Source: Oscillospiraceae bacterium
GTDB taxonomy: Bacteria > Bacillota > Clostridia > Oscillospirales > Oscillospiraceae
Assembly: GCA_022794215.1 (NCBI GenBank)
Contig: JAAWEH010000010.1
Span: 1 to 45,908, forward strand
Reading direction: 5' to 3'
Length of the DNA: 45,908 bases
Made by a program: the position numbers and the translations under genes. This document shows, piece by piece, positions 1-8,498 of the stretch (the stretch's first letter is position 1; each line of letters begins with the position of its first letter). The notes below the pieces were generated by a model. It saw only the letters and a program-made list of their open reading frames with translations. It did not search any database and was not told where the DNA came from.

Positions 1-378
<378 letters not shown>

Positions 379-400
379 TCCACTGCCTCAAATGAAAGAA

Positions 401-432
401 GAGGGCCAGTCGAAAGACTGGCCCTCTTTTTT
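401..432 (+). terminator. Intrinsic terminator of tuf
   Basis: A perfect 11-bp stem (401-411 with 416-426), a GAAA tetraloop and six T residues. It ends the tuf transcript. Confidence 0.95.
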
Positions 433-458
433 GCGCAGATGAAGAAACGGGGGCCGTC

Positions 459-487
459 TTGCAATGGATGGGGATATGTGATAGGAT
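459..487 (+). promoter_or_regulatory. Sigma-A promoter for the methyltransferase gene
   Basis: TTGCAA (459-464), a 17-bp spacer and TAGGAT (482-487). It lies between the tuf terminator and the methyltransferase start. Confidence 0.55.
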
Positions 488-515
488 TTGACCAATGAGT
501 GCTGGGAGGTTCCCT

Positions 516-1247
516 ATGAAAAACGAATATGAAAACGATGCCTTTTTTGACCGGTACGCCCAAATGAGCCGGAGCAGGGAGGGCCTTGCCGGGGCCGGGG
601 AGTGGCACCGGCTCCGGCCGCTGTTTCCCGCCTTGGAGAGCAGGCGGGTGCTGGATCTGGGCTGCGGGTACGGCTGGCACTGCAAATATGCCGCAGAGCA
701 CGGAGCGGCGGAGGTGCTGGGGCTCGACATGAGCGCTAAAATGCTGGGGGAAGCGAAAAGACGCAACAGCCATAAGACAATTACATATCGTCTGTGCGGG
801 ATCGAGGAGTATGAATATCCGGAGAAACGCTGGGACTGCGTGTTGTCAAACCTTGCCCTCCATTATATTGAGGATCTGGACGCGGTTTTCCAAAAGGTCT
901 GGCATACACTGGTTCCCGGTGGAGTGTTCCTTTTTAATATCGAGCACCCGGTTTTTACTGCCGGGGTAGCCCAGGATTGGGAATACGATGAGCAGGGAAA
1001 GCCCCGGCACTGGCCTGTGGATGACTATTTCCGCCCCGGCCTGCGCCTGACCCGCTTTTTGGGTTGCCCGGTGGAAAAGCAGCACCACACCCTGACCCAG
1101 ATACTCATGGGGCTGCTGGAAAACGGCTTTGAGCTGGAGGCGGTGGAGGAGGCGCAGCCTTCAGCAGAACTGTTGGAGCAGCCGGGGATGGCTGATGAGC
1201 TGCGCAGACCCATGATGCTTTTGGTACGGGCAAGGGCCCGGAAATAA
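516..1247 (+). CDS. Class I SAM-dependent methyltransferase
   Basis: A 243-residue protein with the Rossmann methyltransferase fold. Motif I is VLDLGCGYGWHC (around residue 45), followed by an acidic motif II (VLGLDMS) and the post-motif LSNLALHYI. This matches the Methyltransf_11 / UbiE-like group, which methylates small molecules or other unidentified acceptors; the substrate cannot be told from sequence. I chose ATG 516 over the in-frame ATG 495 because GGGAGG at 504-509 sits 6 bases before 516 and inside the longer version. It is a monocistronic gene with its own promoter. Confidence 0.85.
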   Translation: MKNEYENDAFFDRYAQMSRSREGLAGAGEWHRLRPLFPALESRRVLDLGCGYGWHCKYAAEHGAAEVLGLDMSAKMLGEAKRRNSHKTITYRLCGIEEYEYPEKRWDCVLSNLALHYIEDLDAVFQKVWHTLVPGGVFLFNIEHPVFTAGVAQDWEYDEQGKPRHWPVDDYFRPGLRLTRFLGCPVEKQHHTLTQILMGLLENGFELEAVEEAQPSAELLEQPGMADELRRPMMLLVRARARK

Positions 1248-1254
1248 GGCCTAC

Positions 1255-1283
1255 TTGCCACCCCATGCCAAATATGCTACAAT
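1255..1283 (+). promoter_or_regulatory. Sigma-A promoter for the MscS-family gene
   Basis: TTGCCA (1255-1260), 17-bp spacer, TACAAT (1278-1283). The predicted transcription start lies downstream of ATG 1265, which excludes that codon as the translation start of the next gene. Confidence 0.75.
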
Positions 1284-1321
1284 GTAGCACATACCAGTTG
1301 AAAGAAAAAGGGGAGACAGCT

Positions 1322-2185
1322 ATGCCCACTGCGGTAGATACAGAGACCGCCCAGGAGACGATAGGGATCATTGAACAGGCCGTGAAGGACTTTTCCTGGC
1401 AGACGGCCGCCGTGCTGGTGTGCCTGCTGGTGGCCTGCGTGGTGGTCATTCGCATCGTGGTGACCCTGGCAGACCGGGCCATGACCCAGGCCAAGCTGGA
1501 CCGGGGGGTACGTACCTTCCTGCGTTCGGGGCTGAAGGTGGTACTGTGGCTGGTGGCTGTCTGCGCCCTGCTGGGCTATCTGGGTGTGCCCATGACCTCC
1601 CTTGTGGCGCTGCTGAGTGTGTTAGGCCTGGCGGTTTCCCTGGCCATTCAGGGAACGCTGTCCAACCTGGCCGGCGGGATCATGCTCCTCTCGGCCCACC
1701 CTTTTTCCGCCGGAGACTTTGTGGAGGCCGGAGGGGTCAGCGGCACCGTGCAGGAAGTGGGCCTTGTCTACACCAAGCTGGACACCATCGACAACAAGGT
1801 GGTCTATATCCCCAACGGGGAGATCTCGGGCAAGACCATCACAAACTATTCCGGCAACGACAAACGCCGGGTGGAACTGAAGGTCACCGCCTCCTACAAC
1901 GACGCGCCGGAAAAGGTAAAGAAGGCCATGGCCGGGGTGGTGGAGAGCCATCCTCTGGTTCTGCCCGATCCCGAGCCGATGATCCGGGTCAGCGGCTACG
2001 CAAGCAGTTCTATCGAGTATATCCTCCGGGTCTGGTGCGCCACCGGAGATTACTGGACGGTATATTTTGACCTGACAGAGCAGATAAAGACCGCCTTTGA
2101 CGCCGCCGGCATCGAGATGACCTACGATCATCTGAACGTGCACATCATAGGGGACGCCGCCCAGGCGAAGGACGAAAGGAGATAA
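1322..2185 (+). CDS. Small-conductance mechanosensitive channel, MscS family
   Basis: The 287-residue length is almost that of E. coli MscS. There are three N-terminal membrane segments (about 27-48, 70-88, 92-120). The third carries the Gly/Ala-packed pore helix with AIQGTLSNLAGGI. The cytoplasmic beta-domain follows, with VYIPNGEISGKTITNYS and the C-terminal vestibule. MscS channels open on membrane tension and release solutes during hypo-osmotic shock. ATG 1322 was chosen because GGGGAG lies just before it and because the promoter starts transcription after the upstream in-frame ATG 1265. The next gene follows after only four bases, suggesting co-transcription. Confidence 0.93.
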   Translation: MPTAVDTETAQETIGIIEQAVKDFSWQTAAVLVCLLVACVVVIRIVVTLADRAMTQAKLDRGVRTFLRSGLKVVLWLVAVCALLGYLGVPMTSLVALLSVLGLAVSLAIQGTLSNLAGGIMLLSAHPFSAGDFVEAGGVSGTVQEVGLVYTKLDTIDNKVVYIPNGEISGKTITNYSGNDKRRVELKVTASYNDAPEKVKKAMAGVVESHPLVLPDPEPMIRVSGYASSSIEYILRVWCATGDYWTVYFDLTEQIKTAFDAAGIEMTYDHLNVHIIGDAAQAKDERR

Positions 2186-2189
2186 CAAG

Positions 2190-2750
2190 ATGGAGGATGC
2201 AAAGAAAAAGAAGATAAGCCAGGCCTGCTGGCTCATCTTTCTTGGGGAAGGGATCAAGCTTGTGGTGGCCCTGCTCTACGCCAGCTCGCTGGAAGGGGTT
2301 CTGGCCTCCGCAGTGGGCGGAGCGCTTATGTTGGCAGGGCTTTTCCTGCTGCGGAAGGAGCATCCTGCCTATGGTCGGGCGCTGTACCTGGGGGAGGGCC
2401 AGCTGGTCTTTGCCCTGGGCGGCGGACTGATGGGCGAAAGCCTTCTGGCCACGATCGTCACCTTGATCGGCCAGCTGCTGTTCGTGGGGGAGATCTTTTT
2501 CTTTGGCCTGGCGATGGAGGAGCTGCTGAAGGGCAAGGGGAAGATCGAGCTTGCCAAGCGGTGCCTGATGATCCGGCAGATGTTTTTGATCTACGTGGTG
2601 GTAAACGTTGCAGGGGTTGTATTCTCCATTGTCCCCCTGTTCCAGGATGCGGCCTCCGTAGCCCTGACCTTCACGGCCCTATTCTGGATCGTGGCTTCGG
2701 GCACCTTCCTGATTTTCCTGACCCAGTGCGCAAAAGCGGTTCAGGAGTGA
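2190..2750 (+). CDS. Unknown multi-pass membrane protein
   Basis: A 186-residue protein of which I do not recognise the family. It begins with a short lysine-rich cytoplasmic segment (MEDAKKKKISQ) followed by about five hydrophobic segments (roughly 12-30, 35-52, 65-100, 124-145, 155-178). A charged loop (LLKGKGKIELAKRC) sits between the third and fourth. An AGGAG site precedes ATG 2190. It begins four bases after the MscS gene, so the two are probably one transcript, ending at the terminator at 2761-2795. A role in membrane or osmotic homeostasis is only guilt by association. Confidence 0.75.
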   Translation: MEDAKKKKISQACWLIFLGEGIKLVVALLYASSLEGVLASAVGGALMLAGLFLLRKEHPAYGRALYLGEGQLVFALGGGLMGESLLATIVTLIGQLLFVGEIFFFGLAMEELLKGKGKIELAKRCLMIRQMFLIYVVVNVAGVVFSIVPLFQDAASVALTFTALFWIVASGTFLIFLTQCAKAVQE

Positions 2751-2760
2751 GAGGCAATAA

Positions 2761-2795
2761 AAAACGCGGCGCTTATCAAAGCGCCGCGTTTTTCT
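2761..2795. terminator. Bidirectional intrinsic terminator
   Basis: The stem AAAACGCGGCGCTT (2761-2774) pairs with AAGCGCCGCGTTTT (2779-2792), with A and T runs at the two ends. It can terminate the plus-strand membrane protein gene and the minus-strand gene that converges on it. Confidence 0.9.
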
Positions 2796-2796
2796 T

Positions 2797-3261
2797 TCAT
2801 TGAGGCATGGCCAGCCCGTGGAGGAAGGAGCCTCCCATAACCTCGCCGCCCACGACCCGGTTTTTGCACACCAGAAGATGGGCCACTACGCCGGTCTCCC
2901 CGGTGGGATAGTTGAGCACCTCATAGGTATATCGACGCACCCGCTTCCCCGCATACTTTCCCAGATCAAAGCCCTGACCGGTCTGGAGCTCCAGATACTG
3001 GCTGTACTCTGGCCCAAATTCCTCCGGCAGCTCCAGCTCCTCCACCAGCACCGCCTGGGGGGAGACCTGCCAGCCCCAGTCGGCGAGATAGGCCACCCGG
3101 TCCTCCTCGCTCTTGATTCCCTTGGGGCTTACTGTGGCTGCCGCCGCCGTTCCGCGGTTTCCCAGCAGGGTCAGTACCGCTGCCGAGATGCACAGCAGAG
3201 CGCCCAAAGTCAAAAGGATCTTTTTGCGGTTGATCTTTGCCGTCCAAATAAACACATCCAT
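2797..3261 (-). CDS. DUF4830-like membrane-anchored protein
   Basis: A 154-residue protein with one N-terminal membrane anchor or signal segment (about 15-33: ILLTLGALLCISAAVLTLL) and an extracytoplasmic domain. The domain has DRVAYLADWGWQVSP, ELPEEFGPEYSQYLELQ, GFDLGKYAGKRVRRYTYEV and a terminal VGGEVMGG. This pattern (FGW early, FDLSKYKGK-R-YTYEI-NYP late) is what I remember of DUF4830 proteins from Clostridia, whose function is unknown. There is no lipobox cysteine. The ATG is preceded by a GAGGGG site. It faces rsuA across a region with a long inverted repeat. Confidence 0.75.
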   Translation of the reverse strand: MDVFIWTAKINRKKILLTLGALLCISAAVLTLLGNRGTAAAATVSPKGIKSEEDRVAYLADWGWQVSPQAVLVEELELPEEFGPEYSQYLELQTGQGFDLGKYAGKRVRRYTYEVLNYPTGETGVVAHLLVCKNRVVGGEVMGGSFLHGLAMPQ

Positions 3262-3283
3262 CGCCCCTCATTTTTGTCTTGTC

Positions 3284-3330
3284 GCTTCCATTGACAAAGG
3301 CGGACAGGCTCTGCCCTTGTCAATGGAAGC
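3284..3330. repeat. Long inverted repeat between divergent genes
   Basis: Left arm GCTTCCATTGACAA (3284-3297) and right arm TTGTCAATGGAAGC (3317-3330) are perfect 14-bp complements. The pairing can continue inward for three or four more pairs (GGC/GCC) after one mismatch. It lies between the DUF4830-like gene and rsuA. There is no T tract, so it is not an ordinary terminator. It could be a regulator binding site or a folded leader. Confidence 0.7.
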
Positions 3331-3336
3331 TATTCA

Positions 3337-3371
3337 TTGATATGGAAAAAAGGCTTGTCATATGATACAAT
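3337..3371 (+). promoter_or_regulatory. Sigma-A promoter for the pseudouridine synthase gene
   Basis: TTGATA (3337-3342), an 18-bp spacer and TATGAT (3361-3366). TACAAT (3366-3371) overlaps it as an alternative -10. Confidence 0.6.
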
Positions 3372-3427
3372 AAATCAAAAAGGGGCGGGCGGTGCCCATC
3401 TGCTCTACCCTGAAAGGAGGTCTCCCC

Positions 3428-4144
3428 ATGGAGCGTATCGACAAAATATTGGCCAACACCGGCCGCTGGTCCCGAAAGGAGGCCGCCGCCCTGATCCGAG
3501 GGGGCCGGGTGACAGCGGAGGGCAGGGTGGTAACCAGTCGGGAGGAAAAATTTCCTTCTGGTGGGAGGATCCAGGTGGATGGCGAACTGATCTCCACCGA
3601 AAAATACACCTACCTCATGTTCCACAAACCTTCCGGCCTGGTCTCCGCCACTGAGGATCCCCGGGAGCCCACCGTTCTCTCCCTCCTGCCCGGGCACCTG
3701 CAAAAGATAGGTCTTTTTCCGGCGGGGCGGCTGGACAAGGACACGCTGGGCCTTCTGCTGCTGACCAACGACGGACCCCTCGCCCACGCCCTTCTCTCTC
3801 CCAGCCGCCACGTAGACAAGACCTATCTCGTCCGGGTGGAGGGAGAACTGGAGAAGGCCGATGAGGAGGCGTTCCGGAAGGGCGTCACCCTGGCCGACGG
3901 CTATGAATGTCTCCCGGCAGGCCTGGAGCGGCTGGGCCAGAACGAGGCCATCGTCACCCTTCACGAGGGGAAATACCACCAGATCAAGCGCATGTGCGCC
4001 GCCCGCGGAAAGCCGGTGACCTTCCTCAAACGCCTGACCTTCGGCCCCCTTGTCCTGGACGAGGCCTTGGCGCCCGGACAGTGGCGAAGCCTGACGGAAG
4101 AGGAACTTGCCGCCTTAAAACAGGCGGGAGGCAAGGGGAAATGA
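3428..4144 (+). CDS. rsuA: 16S rRNA pseudouridine synthase, RsuA family
   Basis: A 238-residue protein. An N-terminal S4 RNA-binding domain (RIDKILANTGRWSRKEAAAL, residues 3-22) is followed by the RsuA/RluB-type synthase domain. The catalytic Asp lies in GRLDKDTLGLLLLTNDG, and HQIKRMCAA is the second conserved motif. RsuA makes pseudouridine 516 of 16S rRNA; RluB/E/F relatives act on 23S rRNA, so the exact target is inferred. ATG 3428 is chosen over GTG 3392 because AAAGGAGG (3413-3420) lies 7 bases before it. The gene has its own promoter and is followed by a likely terminator. Confidence 0.92.
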   Translation: MERIDKILANTGRWSRKEAAALIRGGRVTAEGRVVTSREEKFPSGGRIQVDGELISTEKYTYLMFHKPSGLVSATEDPREPTVLSLLPGHLQKIGLFPAGRLDKDTLGLLLLTNDGPLAHALLSPSRHVDKTYLVRVEGELEKADEEAFRKGVTLADGYECLPAGLERLGQNEAIVTLHEGKYHQIKRMCAARGKPVTFLKRLTFGPLVLDEALAPGQWRSLTEEELAALKQAGGKGK

Positions 4145-4178
4145 GGGGCTGCGGAGCGAGGGTTTTGGCGGTGTTGCC

Positions 4179-4218
4179 CCGAAGGAAAAAAGTTCCGCCC
4201 CCGCCCTTCGGCATTTTT
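4179..4218 (+). terminator. Probable terminator after rsuA
   Basis: CCGAAGG (4179-4185) pairs with CCTTCGG (4205-4211) across a 19-base loop, followed by five T residues. The large loop makes this a moderate call. Confidence 0.5.
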
Positions 4219-4241
4219 CACAAAAAACTTGTCGTTTCCTA

Positions 4242-4270
4242 TTGAAAAAGGAGAAAAAGACCGCTATAAT
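4242..4270 (+). promoter_or_regulatory. Near-consensus sigma-A promoter for the PucR-like regulator
   Basis: TTGAAA (4242-4247), a 17-bp spacer and TATAAT (4265-4270). Confidence 0.85.
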
Positions 4271-4332
4271 ATAGAAGTGATAAATTGGAATCCAACCACC
4301 CGACAGGGAATTTGGCAAGGGAGGCAATGCAA

Positions 4333-5424
4333 ATGCCCAACAGGATCTTTCAGAGTGTCTTGCTGCAGATGAAGGAAGGAACAAGCCGGGCGGTGGGCGT
4401 CATCGACGGAGAGGGAACTGTGGTTGCCTGCAGTGACCCATCCTTGATCGGTGAACGCTGGGGCTCTGTGGTAGAGCGGGTCAACGCGGCGGAAAGCGGC
4501 GTGGTGACCGGAGAGGGCCGGACGTTCCGGGCCCTGTCCCGCTGGGGAGCGCAGTATGAGTACGCCGGCTTTGTGGAGGGGGAGGACGATACGGCCAAGT
4601 CCCTCTGCACCATTTCTGCCGTAGCCCTGAACGGCGCAAAGCAGAACTATGAGGAAAAGCATGACAAGGGAACCTTTGTCAAAAACATTATCTCAGACAA
4701 TATCCTCCTGGGCGATATTTATGTCCGGGCCAAGGAGCTTCATTTTGCCTGTGATGTTCCCAGGGGGGTCTTTCTGGTTCGCCAGGAGGAGCCTGCAAAC
4801 CCGGCGATGATCGACGCCATCCAGGCCCAGTTTCCCGATAAGCAGGCAGACTTTGTCCTGTCGGTGAGCGAGACCGACGTGGTAGTCATCAAGCAGCTGC
4901 CTGAAAACGTGGAGAGCAAGCGCCTGGATAAGATCGCCCAGCAGATCGAAGAGGGTCTGGAGGCCGAGCTGAAGCTGAAGGCCGTAGTGGGCATCGGCAC
5001 CGTGGTCTCCAACATCCGGGATCTGGCCCGGGCCTATAAAGAGGCTCAGCTGGCCATTGAGGTGGGTAAGGTTTTCGAGACCGAGCAGAGCATCATCAAC
5101 TATGAGAACCTGGGCATCGGACGGCTGATCTATCAGTTGCCCACCACCCTGTGCGAAATGTTCCTGCGGGAAGTGTTTAAGAAGAACCCCATCGACGCGC
5201 TGGATCAGGAGACCCTGTTCACCATCAACAAATTCTTTGAGAACAACCTGAACGTGTCTGAGACCGCCCGGAAGCTCTTTGTCCACCGGAACACCCTGGT
5301 CTACCGGCTGGAAAAGATCAAGAAGCTCACCGGCCTTGACCTGCGGGAGTTTGACGACGCCATCACCTTCAAGGTGGCTCTCATGGTCAAGAAATACCTG
5401 GTCTCCCGGGGTATCGAGGGGTAA
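4333..5424 (+). CDS. PucR/CdaR-type helix-turn-helix transcriptional regulator
   Basis: A 363-residue protein. The N-terminal half resembles the sugar-diacid-recognition type sensor (GTSRAVGVIDGEGTVVACSD; SLIGERWGSVVERV). The C-terminal 60 residues are the PucR helix-turn-helix (FFENNLNVSETARKLFVHRN, then TLVYRLEKIKKLTGLDLREF). Such proteins respond to small metabolites; the ligand here is unknown. The start is ATG 4333, eight bases after GGGAGG (4319-4324); TTG 4285 and ATG 4327 are less well placed. It lies directly upstream of ftsE with an inverted repeat between, so it may regulate or be co-transcribed with the division genes. That link is inference. Confidence 0.85.
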   Translation: MPNRIFQSVLLQMKEGTSRAVGVIDGEGTVVACSDPSLIGERWGSVVERVNAAESGVVTGEGRTFRALSRWGAQYEYAGFVEGEDDTAKSLCTISAVALNGAKQNYEEKHDKGTFVKNIISDNILLGDIYVRAKELHFACDVPRGVFLVRQEEPANPAMIDAIQAQFPDKQADFVLSVSETDVVVIKQLPENVESKRLDKIAQQIEEGLEAELKLKAVVGIGTVVSNIRDLARAYKEAQLAIEVGKVFETEQSIINYENLGIGRLIYQLPTTLCEMFLREVFKKNPIDALDQETLFTINKFFENNLNVSETARKLFVHRNTLVYRLEKIKKLTGLDLREFDDAITFKVALMVKKYLVSRGIEG

Positions 5425-5445
5425 GGCACAGATTTCATATGGAAG

Positions 5446-5501
5446 AACGATTGACGATCGAACCCAGGCAGGAAAGCGCCGGTGTCTGATTGTCAATCGT
5501 T
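5446..5501 (+). repeat. Inverted repeat upstream of ftsE
   Basis: AACGATTGACGATC (5446-5459) and GATTGTCAATCGTT (5488-5501) are complementary at 13 of 14 positions, around a 28-base loop. A short T run follows (four Ts to 5503). It lies between the PucR-like regulator and ftsE and ends 16 bases before the ftsE start. It could be a weak terminator/attenuator or an operator. Confidence 0.6.
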
Positions 5502-5517
5502 TTGTGGGGAGCATTCA

Positions 5518-6201
5518 ATGATTCGTCTATTGGACATTCAAAAAACCTATGACAACGGCACAAAGGCCCTCAAAGGGGTCTCTTTGCGCATTGACGACGG
5601 GGAGTTTGCCTTCCTGGTAGGGCCCTCGGGCTCGGGCAAGTCCACCATCATCAAGCTGATCACCGGGGAGATCCACCCCTCCGCGGGGCGGATCATGGTC
5701 AACGGGTACAACCTGACCAGCATTCGGGTCAATCAGCTTCCCTATATGCGCCGAACCCTTGGGGTCATTTTCCAGGATTTCCGGCTCATCGACAAAAAGA
5801 CGGTGTGGGAGAACCTGACCTTCGCCATGCGGGCGGTAGGGGCCTCCCCCCGGGAGATCCGCAAGCGGATCCCCTACGTGCTGGATCTGGTGGGCCTTGC
5901 GGGAAAGGGTGACCGGTATCCCGGCCAGCTCTCCGGCGGCGAGCAGCAGCGGGTGGCCATCGCCCGGGCTCTGGTGAACAACCCCCAGATGATCATTGCC
6001 GACGAGCCCACAGGCAATCTGGATCCTCAGCGTTCCCTGGAGATCATGATGCTGTTGGAGAAGATCAACGAACTGGGCACCACCATGCTGGTGGTCACCC
6101 ATGAGAAGGAGCTGGTGAACCGCTTCTCCAAGCGGGTCATCGCCATCGAGAACGGACGCATCATCAGTGATGAGACAGGCGGGTACTATAAGAATGAATA
6201 A
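5518..6201 (+). CDS. ftsE: Cell division ATP-binding protein FtsE
   Basis: A 227-residue ABC ATPase. Walker A is GPSGSGKST (residues 35-43), the signature is [15 protein letters not shown], Walker B is [11 protein letters not shown] and the switch His is in VVTHEKE. FtsE pairs with FtsX at the division or sporulation site, transmitting ATP turnover to extracellular peptidoglycan hydrolases. ATG 5518 is used rather than GTG 5482 because GGGGAG (5506-5511) is 6 bases upstream of it and the family starts at MIRL. Its stop overlaps the ftsX start by 8 bases, indicating translational coupling. Confidence 0.97.
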   Translation: MIRLLDIQKTYDNGTKALKGVSLRIDDGEFAFLVGPSGSGKSTIIKLITGEIHPSAGRIMVNGYNLTSIRVNQLPYMRRTLGVIFQDFRLIDKKTVWENLTFAMRAVGASPREIRKRIPYVLDLVGLAGKGDRYPGQLSGGEQQRVAIARALVNNPQMIIADEPTGNLDPQRSLEIMMLLEKINELGTTMLVVTHEKELVNRFSKRVIAIENGRIISDETGGYYKNE

Positions 6202-7093
6202 ATCACGTAATTTGAGCTATTACCTTTCCGAAGGCTTTCACTCCATCTTTACCCACGGCCTTATGTCCTTTGCGGCGGTGTGTATGATCGTGGCCTGCCT
6301 TCTGATCATGGGCTCCTTCTCTCTGGTGGCCTTGAACCTGGAGCGGGAGCTGGGGAATTTGGAGCGGGACAACGAGTTTTTGGCCTTTGTGGACGAAAGC
6401 TACACCCGGGAGCAGGCCCTGGCCCTCCAGACCGTGCTGGAGGCAGTGCCCAACGTGTCCCAGGTGAGCTTTACCGGCAAGGAGGAGGCCAAGGTCAACT
6501 ACGCTGACCAATATGCCAGCGACGCCAATGCCGCCCTCTATTCCGAGCTGCCTGACGAGGTGTTCCGGGATCGGTATTCGATCCATATGGAGGATATCTC
6601 CCAAATGACGCAGACCATCCGGGCGGTGGACGCGGTGGAGGGCATCGCCGGCCACCGGGCGGCCCCCGAGATCGCCGAGGGCTTTGTGATGATCCGCAAC
6701 GTGGCGGCAGGTGTGGCCCTTGTGCTGATCCTGATGCTGTTGGCCATCTCCCTGTTTATCATCTACAACACCATCAAGCTGGGCACGTTTACCAGACGGG
6801 AAGAGATCGCCATTATGAAGATGTGCGGCGCCACCAACGGCTTTGTCCGGGGCCCCTTTATCTTTGAGGGAATGCTTCTGGGATTGGCGGGCGCGGTGGT
6901 GGCCTTCTTCCTTCAGTGGGGGGTCTACACCCTGATCGCCCAGGCCATCGACACTGGGGAGGCCTTCCAGTTGCTTACCGTCATCCCCTTTGGAGAGATG
7001 TGGCCCCGGGTGCTGGGCATCTTTGCCGGCACAGGCCTGGTGGTGGGTACCGGCGGAAGCGTTATGGCCATCCGTAAGTTCCTGCAGGTATAA
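6194..7093 (+). CDS. ftsX: Cell division protein FtsX, permease-like
   Basis: A 299-residue protein with FtsX topology. It has a short cytoplasmic N-terminus (NLSYYLSEGFHSIFTHGLMS), one membrane segment (about 20-42), a large extracellular domain (about 45-165) and three C-terminal membrane segments (around 170-193, 222-244, 266-288). The cytoplasmic loop LGTFTRREEIAIMKMCGAT is characteristic. FtsX binds FtsE inside and a coiled-coil hydrolase or activator outside. ATG 6194, inside the end of ftsE, matches family starts; the in-frame GTG 6167 would add nine non-conserved residues. The next gene is the expected M23 partner. Confidence 0.95.
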   Translation: MNKSRNLSYYLSEGFHSIFTHGLMSFAAVCMIVACLLIMGSFSLVALNLERELGNLERDNEFLAFVDESYTREQALALQTVLEAVPNVSQVSFTGKEEAKVNYADQYASDANAALYSELPDEVFRDRYSIHMEDISQMTQTIRAVDAVEGIAGHRAAPEIAEGFVMIRNVAAGVALVLILMLLAISLFIIYNTIKLGTFTRREEIAIMKMCGATNGFVRGPFIFEGMLLGLAGAVVAFFLQWGVYTLIAQAIDTGEAFQLLTVIPFGEMWPRVLGIFAGTGLVVGTGGSVMAIRKFLQV

Positions 7094-7153
7094 ATGGGCT
7101 GAACGGCCCTTTTTGCAAGTGTTTCGTTTCAGAAGATAACGGAGGAAACCATT

Positions 7154-8428
7154 TTGAAGGGAAATCAGAAGCAAAAAAAGAAAAAGGTGCACCTGGAGTG
7201 GCGCCGGATCTTTGTGGGGGCTCTGGCGGTGGTGCTGGTGCTGGCCATGCTGCTGCCCCTTATCAGCAGCGCCATCTTGAACGCCCACGCCGCCACGCAG
7301 TCGGAGCTGAAGGGGCAGATTTCCAGCTTGAAGGACAGCGCGTCTGAGGCCGCGGCCCGGAAGAAGGAATACCAGCAGCAGCTGGACGCCATTCAAAACG
7401 ATAAGGCCCAGGCCCAGGAGCGCAAGCGCATCCTTTCCGAGCAGCTCAACGCCATCAATGCCCAGGTGACCAGCACGGAGACCCAGATCAACGTGTATAA
7501 CACCCTGATTGCCGAGCAGGAGGCGGCCTTGGCCGAGGCGCAGACGAAGGAACAAACCGCCTATGAACGCTTTTGCCAGCGGGCCCGCTCCATGGAGGAG
7601 GCAGGCACCGTGTCCTATTGGTCGGTGCTGTTTTCCGCAAAGAGCTATTCCGACCTTTTGGATCGGCTGGCCCTGGTGGACGAGATCATGGCCTATGACA
7701 ATGGTGTGGTAGAGAGCCTGACCGCCGCCCGGCAAGAGGTGGAGGATACCCTGGCCGCCCTGAATGAGTCCAAGGCGGAGCTGGACGAACAAAAGCGTCA
7801 GCTGGACATCCAGTATGCAGAGCAGGCCGCTAAGGTCTCCGAGGCCCAGGCCCTGTTCAATGAACTGGCCAACCAAGCGGAGGAGGCCCAGGCCCTGGTA
7901 GAGGCGGAAGAGGCCGAGATCAAGCGCCTGGAGCAGGAGCAGGCTCAAAAGGAGAAGGAGCTGCAAAGGCTGATCGACGCCCAAAAGGTCACGTTCACAA
8001 CCGGCTCCGGCTATACCTATCCTCTGCCCGCCGGCAACGTGACGGTCACCTCCCAGTTTGGCCCCCGGACGCACCCCATCACCGGAAAGTATCATAACCA
8101 TACCGGCGCTGACATCGCCGCACCGGGCGGAACCAATATTTATGCTGTGCAGGGCGGTGTGGTGCAGACCTCGGCCTATGCGCCCAGCTCTTACGGAGAG
8201 TATGTGGTCATCAACCACGGCAATGGCGTGACCACCCTGTATGCCCATATGCAGCGGGGCTCCCGAAAGGTGAAGGAGGGGGATGTGGTCTCCCAGGGGC
8301 AGGTTTTGGGCCTGGTGGGTATGACCGGCTCAGCCACGGGCAATCATCTCCATTTGGAGCTGCGGAAAAACGGCGTTCGGCAGAATCCCTTGCCCATGTT
8401 CCCCAGCGTAAAGTTCATCTATTGGTAA
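7154..8428 (+). CDS. EnvC-like coiled-coil M23 peptidase (probable FtsEX partner)
   Basis: A 424-residue exported protein. It has a basic N-terminus and a hydrophobic signal or anchor (about 20-42) ending near NAHA. A long Glu/Gln/Ala-rich coiled coil follows (about 47-275), then a C-terminal LytM/M23 domain. The domain's zinc ligands are visible: the His and Asp in HNHTGADIAAPGG and HLHLE. M23 enzymes cut peptidoglycan cross-bridges. The coiled coil plus position after ftsEX is the arrangement of EnvC/PcsB-type proteins activated by FtsX. Unlike E. coli EnvC, the zinc residues are kept, so it may itself be catalytic. It starts with TTG 7154, eight bases after GGAGG. A strong terminator follows. 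Confidence 0.92.
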   Translation: MKGNQKQKKKKVHLEWRRIFVGALAVVLVLAMLLPLISSAILNAHAATQSELKGQISSLKDSASEAAARKKEYQQQLDAIQNDKAQAQERKRILSEQLNAINAQVTSTETQINVYNTLIAEQEAALAEAQTKEQTAYERFCQRARSMEEAGTVSYWSVLFSAKSYSDLLDRLALVDEIMAYDNGVVESLTAARQEVEDTLAALNESKAELDEQKRQLDIQYAEQAAKVSEAQALFNELANQAEEAQALVEAEEAEIKRLEQEQAQKEKELQRLIDAQKVTFTTGSGYTYPLPAGNVTVTSQFGPRTHPITGKYHNHTGADIAAPGGTNIYAVQGGVVQTSAYAPSSYGEYVVINHGNGVTTLYAHMQRGSRKVKEGDVVSQGQVLGLVGMTGSATGNHLHLELRKNGVRQNPLPMFPSVKFIYW

Positions 8429-8440
8429 CGGACGACTCAC

Positions 8441-8475
8441 GGCGGGCGGAGGGAACCTCCGCCCGTCTTTCTTTT
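8441..8475 (+). terminator. Intrinsic terminator of the ftsEX-M23 operon
   Basis: The perfect 10-bp stem CGGGCGGAGG (8443-8452) / CCTCCGCCCG (8456-8465), extendable by two pairs, has a GAA loop and is followed by TTTCTTTT. The next gene starts 24 bases later, so some readthrough is possible. Confidence 0.9.
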
Positions 8476-8498
8476 GAGGCGGGAAAGGAGTGAAAAAG

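Noticed and set aside
7096-7114. Terminator between ftsX and the M23 gene
   Set aside because: The stem is only four pairs before the T run, and the genes function together; at most weak attenuation.
6203-8248. Very long minus-strand open frame, and others like it opposite smc (27438-30851), topA and lysS
   Set aside because: These are shadows of GC-rich coding genes, with low-complexity Leu/Gly/His/Gln composition and no family motif.
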